A stretch of DNA of 64,000 nt from Symbiodinium natans (lineage: Eukaryota > Sar > Dinophyceae > Suessiales > Symbiodiniaceae), in assembly GCA_905221605.1 (NCBI GenBank), contig CAJNDS010002423.1:317501-381500 (forward strand), written 5' to 3'. Shown piece after piece: positions 56,897-64,000 of this stretch (its first letter is position 1; every line of letters begins with the position of its first letter). The translations under genes were made by a program, and so were the position numbers. The notes below the pieces were generated by a model. It worked only from the letters and a program-made list of their open reading frames with translations, ran no database searches and was not told where the DNA came from.

Positions 56897-59800
56897 GCTT
56901 TGCTGGCAGCGCAGAAGCTTCAGGCGGTACTAAGAACTGATTCGGCATACCAGTTGGGATATGCCCAAGCGCGAAGTAGCAGGTGAGCTTAGGGCGTGTG
57001 GGCTCTTCTTTATTCTGGTCGATCTTCATGCATCACTTCCTGCAGGTAAGGTGTTGACAGCTGTCTGAACTGGAAACGGAGATGCATGAACCTACCGACC
57101 ATAACCACAAAGAGTCCCTTAGTTTTCGGAACCGCCGAACAAATCTGAACCAGACAACGACACCCGACACAAGGGTTTAAGTTTAGGCCGTGAAGGCTTT
57201 GTGGCTTGGCTGTAGCTCCCTTTGGGACTTCCCCGACCTAGGATTCATCGAGGAGTTGGAGGCCGAGGGTACTGGTTTCACACAGCTTGCATTGGCCGGT
57301 AAACCACAAGTGCCTGGCTAGACATTCGACGTGTAGCTTGGCAGAGTGCTTTGTCTTGTCCGGACAAGAGAGAACTTGCTGCTTGGCGTTCTGGGAGAAA
57401 CTGCACTGAGGGCCATGTTTTTTTAGGGATGCTTTGCGGCTCATCGATTGCAAGAGCCAAGAGTCTGTTTAGCTTGCTACTTTCACGGCTGTGCCAGACC
57501 CATTAAGGGGTCTTGGGGTTTGCGCAGGGTGTCTGCCCCTTGTTGCAATGGTGATTAAGGCAGGGGCATTGCTGGCATGGTAGCAAGGATCAAGTCCCTA
57601 CGGGCTTGGTCTCACGATTGGCCTAACCCCTTTCAAGCCAGGTTCGGCCGTGTGTGCATGAGGCAAAACTCGTTAAAAGGAAAAACAACTCTCCCAACCC
57701 AATGCTTCGAAATGTTCTCGCCAGACCCAACTTGGAACGCGACTCAGTGCACAGCCTGGCAACCACGATAGGTCGACAAGCTCTTGGAGCATTGGGTGGA
57801 TGACATTTGGGTTGGCAGCATGGCTTACTTTGGGCCCGTGTTCGGGTGTGGGCTTCGGCTGAGTGAGAAGTTGGCTCCAGACGCTTCGATTAAGGGGGCT
57901 TGAACGGAAGCAGATGCCCTCCACGACGAACAAGTCTAAGGATTGCAGCGTAGGTTCTTATTTCTGGCCCACAGCCCTGAAAAGGCTCCCTATTGTCTCT
58001 GAACTGCTTCGCATGAGCCCGGTGTGTCTCCTTTCCCGTTGACTTCCTGTTCCTGGTAGGGGCCTCAATGGTGAATGACTGTCTTGTTCTGGGCCTGGCA
58101 CAACTTCAGTATGAAGACCACAGGAGCATAAGGACCTCCAAGCCTTCTGTAAGGTTATCTACACGTGAGAGAGCCGGAGAGAGATTCAGTCCCAGGCCAG
58201 CTGGGAAATCCAAAGAAGAGCGACGAAATGATCTTCGGCTGAGAGGTGCTAGATGGCGACATTCCACAACAGTCTACGTTCGGTCCAGCCTGCCCAACAC
58301 AACACCCTTGCAGCTTACGGCCAGGCACGTCGAGGCATGGAACATTGTCCGTTGTTCTGTCTGACCAGGACCACTCTGAAGACTGTTTTGGAAAGTGCCA
58401 CAGTAGAGAACCGGGCATGCCAGAAGCTTCTGAAAAAAGTCTGAAGTTGTCTGAGCGTCGGCCTTGGCAGACACAGCAGCTTCCACGCTGCGTTGCCGTG
58501 TGCCATTTTGTGGCGTATGCACACAAGTTTCTTGCCAACCGTCAATGAAGCTTGCAGCTGGGGTTCTCTCGAAGCGTGCAGAGCAGCGCAGCAATGTCAA
58601 AAGCAACGCAATTGCGGGACAGCTTTGCGCGCTAAGTGAGCTTTGATTCCTTACTTTGAGTTAAGAGAGAATTGTTTCAGAGGGCGATGCTTTGCTGGCG
58701 GAGAAAAGCGGGAGCTGCCAGAGCGCATAGCCACTCCGAACGGTTGCAGAATTTCGATTTAAATAATTGAAGGTTTTTGGCAGTCGGCTTGAACGACAAA
58801 CGTTTGAACAGCAGGGAGCTGGATTTCTTAAAAGCTGCTGCCAGAAAACACCAGGGAAGGTTTCAGAATGTTTCAGAGGCTATGGAGTCCTGCATCGTAC
58901 AGCCACAAAGCCAGGCTCTACATCTCAAGTCTGCAAAAACCCATGCCAAAAACCCATTTTTTTCAGGAGGATGAAGAGGCGCCGGGGCCGATGTTTGGCG
59001 GAGCTTGTTGTTTGGGAGTGGCCGAAGCATCGCTAAAGGCTTTGCCATCTTCAAATGAGAAAATGAGAGGAGGGTGGGATTCAAGGTTTCGTGCCCATGA
59101 TGCTATGGTGCGCCATGCATGACCTTGGAATTACAGATCGTTTTTCGATTCTTGAACGGGCCCTCAAATGCAGCTTCCCCGTTGGATTGTCCACGGCCAG
59201 AACGAGTTGCTAAAAGTTGCGCCATGGTTCTGAATTTGCTGCCAGGCCCCTCCGTCCCCAGCGCAAAGGCCGACGGATGCGGGCTTTTTCTGTGGGAGTG
59301 GTGCTTTTGAGAGTTTGGGCCTTCAGATGCTCAGATGCCCGGCTGCAGGGTTCCACTAGCCCTGCCTGGCCAGGCAGAAACTGCTCACCAGCCATTTAAA
59401 GGGTTGGAATCGCATGTGCAGGACTGCTGGGTTTATGTCGGGGTGCAGGGTCTGGGAGGGCTGGGGCTCGGGCTTGGGGCTGTGTATGGGCAGTAGTGCA
59501 TGCAGTGCCACATAGCCTCGGCAAGGCAACAGTGGGAGAGCTTACAAAGAGTATACTTAAAAGGAGGACCGCCCCCCGCATTCAGCAGTTTCGCGAACAG
59601 AGGAGTGGCAGTGAAGCATCTGTCGCAAAGATGTCATGAAGAGTCCATTTGGTGAAGCTCAAGTTCTCATGAGGTGCTAAAATGTTCCGAAGAAGGACTT
59701 GCCAAAGTTGGGCGCGAAGCCTAACAGATTATCACCGGTACCTCCTCGCCTCGTAACAATTCCAAAGCCCTTGTACTCCACCCTTTGAAGCTTGGACCAA

Positions 59801-60036
59801 GCCCGAAGCCGCAACAAAGCCTGCATGCCCGAACCACCCTCTTGGAGAGGCAAGCCTCGCCAGATTCCAGTATCAGGGCCGCCGGACAATCTGGACAGGC
59901 AGACCCCCTGGACTTTGGACACCATTGAGCCTGTTAGACTTGTATAGACGCGAAGTGCTCCCACCGAGGGAATAGGCAGGCTCGGCAACATGCGGGTGGG
60001 CTTGTCAAGTGATCCCAAGTGCTCGCACCCCCATCC

Positions 60037-60083
60037 CCCCCCCAACCCCCCCCCCCCCCCCCCCCCCCCCTCCCCCCCCTTCC
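60037..60083. repeat. C-homopolymer tract
   Basis: C-runs of about 6, 22 and 8 bases are split by AA and TT. It is among the longest homopolymers in the window and a likely assembly weak point. Confidence 0.9.
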
Positions 60084-62073
60084 CCTCTCCCACCGCCTGC
60101 GTTTGTGAAGATGTGTGGGCTGCAGGATTCGGGATTTTTCCGGAGCATTTTGGGAGTTGTAGAATTCTCTTGGCTTGTGGTTCGATTCGAGGTCCGGCCC
60201 TGCATGGTGGCGGGGGGAATTGGACACAGAGCACAGTACACTCTGACGATTGGTTGATTCAGCGTTCTCCTCCTTGGAGCCTCCCATCGCGAATCATCGC
60301 GAATTAACACACCTCATTTCCATGAGCCCGGGAATGGCAGGGAACGACCATGTCGCCTACCAGTCTTGCGATGCGAAACGCGGTGAACCAGGCCTCGCAA
60401 GCCCTAAAGATTCTGATTCTGCTCTAAACCCTGCTTATCGTTGGACGGATGCATAGTAGGCATAGTTCTCGAGTAAAGGGGAAGAACTCACTGGCATAAT
60501 TTGCAATAATTTGCAAGAAGCACGTCCAGAAGCAAGTCCCCAACCCCCACGCCAAACAAGATGTGCCATTGGAACCTTTCTGAAACCCTTTGCCCTGAAG
60601 TCCGGAAGTTCCGAAAGCAAGTCTCACGTTCCGTTGAGGGTGTGCAGTTAAGGCGCTAGGAATCATGGCCAGTCCCAGGCTTGAGCGCCGGAAAATGTCG
60701 CCAAGGGCAGAAGCCGCAAGAAAGACTCATAGACTTGTGCAGCAAGCGCTGCATTTGCTTTTTCAGAGAAAGCCTCAAAGAATCCTGCACGAGAAATTAT
60801 CTTATTCGCCGTGTCGTGCCTTTCTCATGAGGAGTCTCCTGTTATTGGACCACCGACAGCCTAAGCCCATCCAAACCCCGTCCTGAAGTCAAGCCTCATG
60901 TTTTCTAGCAATATCAGGCCGCTCGCTTGCAACAGCCTCGGCAGGACCAAGCAAAGACTGAGCTAGGGAGCCCCGTGACCATTGCCTATGAGAGTCAAAG
61001 CCTTTTCTAACAAAAGGAGCATTAAACCATTTCCGATGCATATGACCACCTCGGATTCCGTAGGAATGGACACATGACCTGCGAGGTGGCACCGCCCTCC
61101 TTTGCCGTACCCCCAGAGCCTTCCGGCGACGACGTGGAGCCGTTTTGGGAGGCTTGCTCCCTTGAGCCCGTCCAAGGATTTGCAGGGGTTACGGTTCCAG
61201 GGTCTGGCAGAATTGGAGGCCGGATTGTGGTTTCGGCTCCCTGCTCTAAGTTGCTCAAAGTCCGTCAGAGCTTGGTCGTCGTGCACGGTGGGGTGAAGGG
61301 TGCCTTACGAATTATATGCTATCATGGATGCTATCATTTATGCGAAAGTTGGCACAACCTCATGAACTAGCGCTGCTGCAACAGCACCTTAACTGTAATG
61401 GACTTTAAATTCCTGCTTTTTAATATAAGACTACCTGGCCACGCACAAGTCAGAGAAAAGCAAGTGTCATGGTATTTTCCTTGCAAGATAAATTTTATGC
61501 ACTTCTTTTGGCTCTCTGGCTACTTCTCAAAAGCCAAGAAACGTCACTTGAAGTCAAGACGAAAAAGCAGAAGCAGTAGGTCTTTACAGATTTGACGTGA
61601 GTGTTTGTGGCTGCAGGCACTCGTAAGCTTCAATATGTTTGAATGTTTAGGTCTGGGAGCAAGGGAGTTCGCAAGCCTTCCCTGGGTTCGTGGTGGGGTC
61701 CGTCAGTGATTCGGACTTTCCAGACATGGAAGGGTTCACTGAACTTTGTCGAACCTGCTGTGGTTCGTCGAACCACTTTCGGCCACAGGGCTCGAACTCA
61801 AAGCGCACCGTCATGCCTATGTTGGTCATGATTGCGTCGAGCCCTAAAGCTGTGTATGGCGTTCGCAAAGGTTCGCTGGCACCGAAACGGGCACAGATTT
61901 TGGTGGTTCGCCGAACTTTGTGGGGAGTGTCACGGCCAAGTCTGGACAGTGTGTTCCGAAACTCGAGCACTGCTTTCGGCTCGCAGAGGATCGGGCCAGC
62001 TTATGTATGCTTGTTAAAGCCTCGTGCTTCTGCAAAAGCACCTGAAATATCATAGAACCACAAGTTTCAAAAT

Positions 62074-62101
62074 CAGAATTGACCTTACAAGGTCAATTCT
62101 G
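62074..62101. other. Perfect inverted repeat with 13-base arms
   Basis: CAGAATTGACCTT and AAGGTCAATTCTG are exact reverse complements separated by AC. No gene borders it closely. It could be the tip of a miniature inverted-repeat element or a simple cruciform. Confidence 0.9.
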
Positions 62102-62862
62102 TGTTTGTTGGTTTTCTGCTACTTCCGTTCAAGCCCCAGATAAATTCCATTAAAGTGTTCTCGCTCATGCGACTATATGCGATATGAATGTATGATCTCA
62201 TGCCTCCACACCCAAAATCGGGCTTTGACTTTGATACCCGAAGTCTGTCGAACCCTATCGAACCTTCAACATGTTCGACAATCGCCTAACGATTTGCGAC
62301 ATTTCCGAACGTTTCGGCCTTAGGCCTCCTAGCTTTCTTGCCCTCACATGACCACACACGTCTGAGGGATACAGAGTTGAGTGTGCGGGGCTGCGTGCTA
62401 GAGCATTGAGGAATTAAATCTTGGTCCGCGCCTCCCAGTTTACGATGGGAGGTGGGATCTGGGATGCGGAGCAGACCGATCAGAGCGTAACATAACAAGC
62501 CAGCATGAGCTGGACTTGGAACGAGTTGCTCCGCATTGATAAGGCACGAAGTCATGATCGTAACTCAACCCTGAGAAGCTTCAATTCATTGCCCTGCAGT
62601 TTGAGGGGAACCCAAGCTTTTCGGACAAGCTCTGAGCCCAAAGACGCCCGATCTCCTTGGGTGGCAGGTAGCCCCTGGCGAGATGGGCGAGGCCTGACCA
62701 CTGGGTTTGTCATGCTGCGAGTCGCTGCAGTTTTGGGAGAATGATGTCGCTGTTGAGCCATTTGAGCCGCTGTTGATGAGTTGAGGCGCATGGCCCCTGC
62801 TTGGCACACTGCTGAATGACGGTTGTAAACAGTACCGGTCAATGACTGTTATCCCGCCCCAG

Positions 62863-62904
62863 GCAGTTGAAAGCATCGACAACGATGGAATGCTGCATGC
62901 CCAG
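62863..62904 (+). CDS. Candidate exon AVESIDNDGMLHAQ
   Basis: The 42-base segment lies between CGCCCCAG and a GTAATG donor and reads AVESIDNDGMLHAQ in phase 0. The splice context is good for this genome. Short length and lack of partners keep confidence low. Confidence 0.35.
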
Positions 62905-64000
62905 GTAATGTGCACATGTGTGCATCATGTTTGCCGGTTCACCATGCGATGCAGGCAAGACAACCGGCCATATTCCCTAGAAATTTTAAGGCGGTCTTCG
63001 GGGGGGTGGCTCTCAAGCCAGCCCACACCCCTGGTCAGCAAACCAGGCTTACCTGAAGCTTTGTATTTAGAAGCCGGATAAGTGCTCCCCTACCATCCAA
63101 GCGTCCACTTGTACACATGGGTGCTGCAAGAGCCACCCATGGCTCCAAGAGCTCGGGCTGAAGGACGTCGTCATGGATGGTTTACGGTACGATGTTTTGC
63201 AAACTAAAGGCTGCGAATATCAGGAAATTTCTGGAGTAGGCGTTTGGCTAAATGGCTTGCAGATATAAGATACTGCGCCAATCAGAAAGTTAGACCCGAG
63301 AATCCAGCAAAATACATCATGGATGAATGAGTTTCTGATGTGCGACATGAGGCATGTAAAGCTGCAGATTCGTAGTTGGGGCCAAGCCGGTTCAACGATT
63401 CAGCGCAATTCTGAAGCTAACGGCGTTTGTGCGTCGTGTGTGTCTCAGACCTTATTGTAAATGCCGAAAGCCTACAAGAATCTACACCCGTTGACGGTGT
63501 CAGGGAGTTGGGGCTCAGAGTCCCGGCGACCGGTCCTTCAGGGCTGCTACGGGGATCCCCAGAAATGGGAACTTCTACGCCTTCTCCATGTGCGACAATG
63601 TACGAAATCCGGGATGGGCGCGCAGGGAGGACAAGAGATCCTTTTTTTCGGCCAAGGCCAATGCGAATATAGGCCTTCTCATCCAACACCCGAGTTGTGG
63701 GCAGGAGCCATGAATCGTAGAGTACTCTGGGGGATGCCGTGCTACGTGCGGCCACAATTATGATGCCCCGCGTTATCATCTTGATTCAGACAGGTCGCAG
63801 CCCTGCGGATCATACCTGCATGGCACGGACATGGAATCTTCATTGAGATCCTGCGCGCACACACTCGAGAGCCTGTACCCTCAAGCTCTTCATCAGCCTG
63901 CGCACGCTCAAGGCCTACGGTGTGACTGTACAGAGGGTGTAACGCAGCTTTCGGTTTTTTCCGGAAGGGTGGAAGCAGCTGGCACGCATCTTCCTTGCTT
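62905..64000. other. Right end of window, nothing confident
   Basis: A frame at 63880-63925 reads Leu-Lys-Leu-Phe-Ile-Ser-Leu-Arg-Thr-Leu-Lys-Ala-Tyr before a GTGTGA donor-like site and could be an exon of a gene running off the window. No family is recognised. Confidence 0.35.

Larger units (their letters stand above)
57000..62860. other. Anonymous region without a recognisable gene
   Basis: No family is recognised. 57242-57268 reads Phe-Ile-Glu-Glu-Leu-Glu-Ala-Glu after a CCTAG site, and 58780-58900 reads LNSRELDFLKAAARKHQG. Neither has further support. Around 61740-61930 and 62240-62280 the words GTTCG and TCGAACC recur, echoing the minisatellite at 17.9 kb. Confidence 0.45.

Noticed and set aside
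59677-60234. 185-codon minus-strand frame with Gly-rich stretch
   Set aside because: It runs through the poly-C/poly-G tract. Composition artefact.
1-64000. tRNA, rRNA, spliced-leader RNA, CRISPR array, bacterial operon or promoter signals
   Set aside because: I looked for TTCGAAT-type T-arms, rRNA-like words and regular spacer arrays and found none convincing. The exon-intron structure rules out a prokaryotic reading.

Overview
The window looks like nuclear DNA of a dinoflagellate, probably Symbiodiniaceae-like. Every coding segment I can rebuild is a short exon of about 30 to 150 bases (one is 1.36 kb). Introns end in AG followed by G, and their donors are a mixture of GT, GC and GA. That splice pattern is known from dinoflagellates. 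The left end carries a degenerate satellite built on the plant/dinoflagellate-type telomere motif (AAACCCT). Genes are sparse, all recognised ones lie on the + strand, and most long open frames are not genes.

Layout. 1-2190: subtelomere-like minisatellite interrupted by a C-rich foldback-like block. 2.2-3.3 kb: microsatellites, including a 330-base TATG/TATA tract. 3.3-23 kb: mostly anonymous DNA with simple repeats, a CTTCGTCGAACC minisatellite at 17.9-18.2 kb and a few isolated exon-like pieces. 23.2-36.6 kb: copy 1 of a multi-exon aminoglycoside/choline-kinase-like (APH/EcKinase-like) phosphotransferase gene. 28.05-29.68 kb: inside one of its introns, a complete eight-exon PPPDE (DeSI-like deubiquitinase/deSUMOylase fold) gene. 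38.8-56.9 kb: copy 2 of the phosphotransferase gene, with the same exons in the same order. 45.0-48.1 kb (possibly to 51.3 kb): inside the equivalent intron of copy 2, an unrelated caspase-like (peptidase C14) gene. 57-64 kb: mostly anonymous, with one exon-like piece and a perfect hairpin.

The main biological point is a tandem pair of large, split phosphotransferase genes. Each carries a different protease-fold gene in the corresponding intron. The two copies differ in intron presence and in donor dinucleotide at matching exon ends. Both seem to have lost residues of the kinase catalytic motifs (HxDxxxxN and the DWGG metal-binding segment), so one or both may be pseudogenes or pseudokinases.

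Exon coordinates were read by eye from frame continuity, paralogue matching and splice dinucleotides. No alignment or database search was run.
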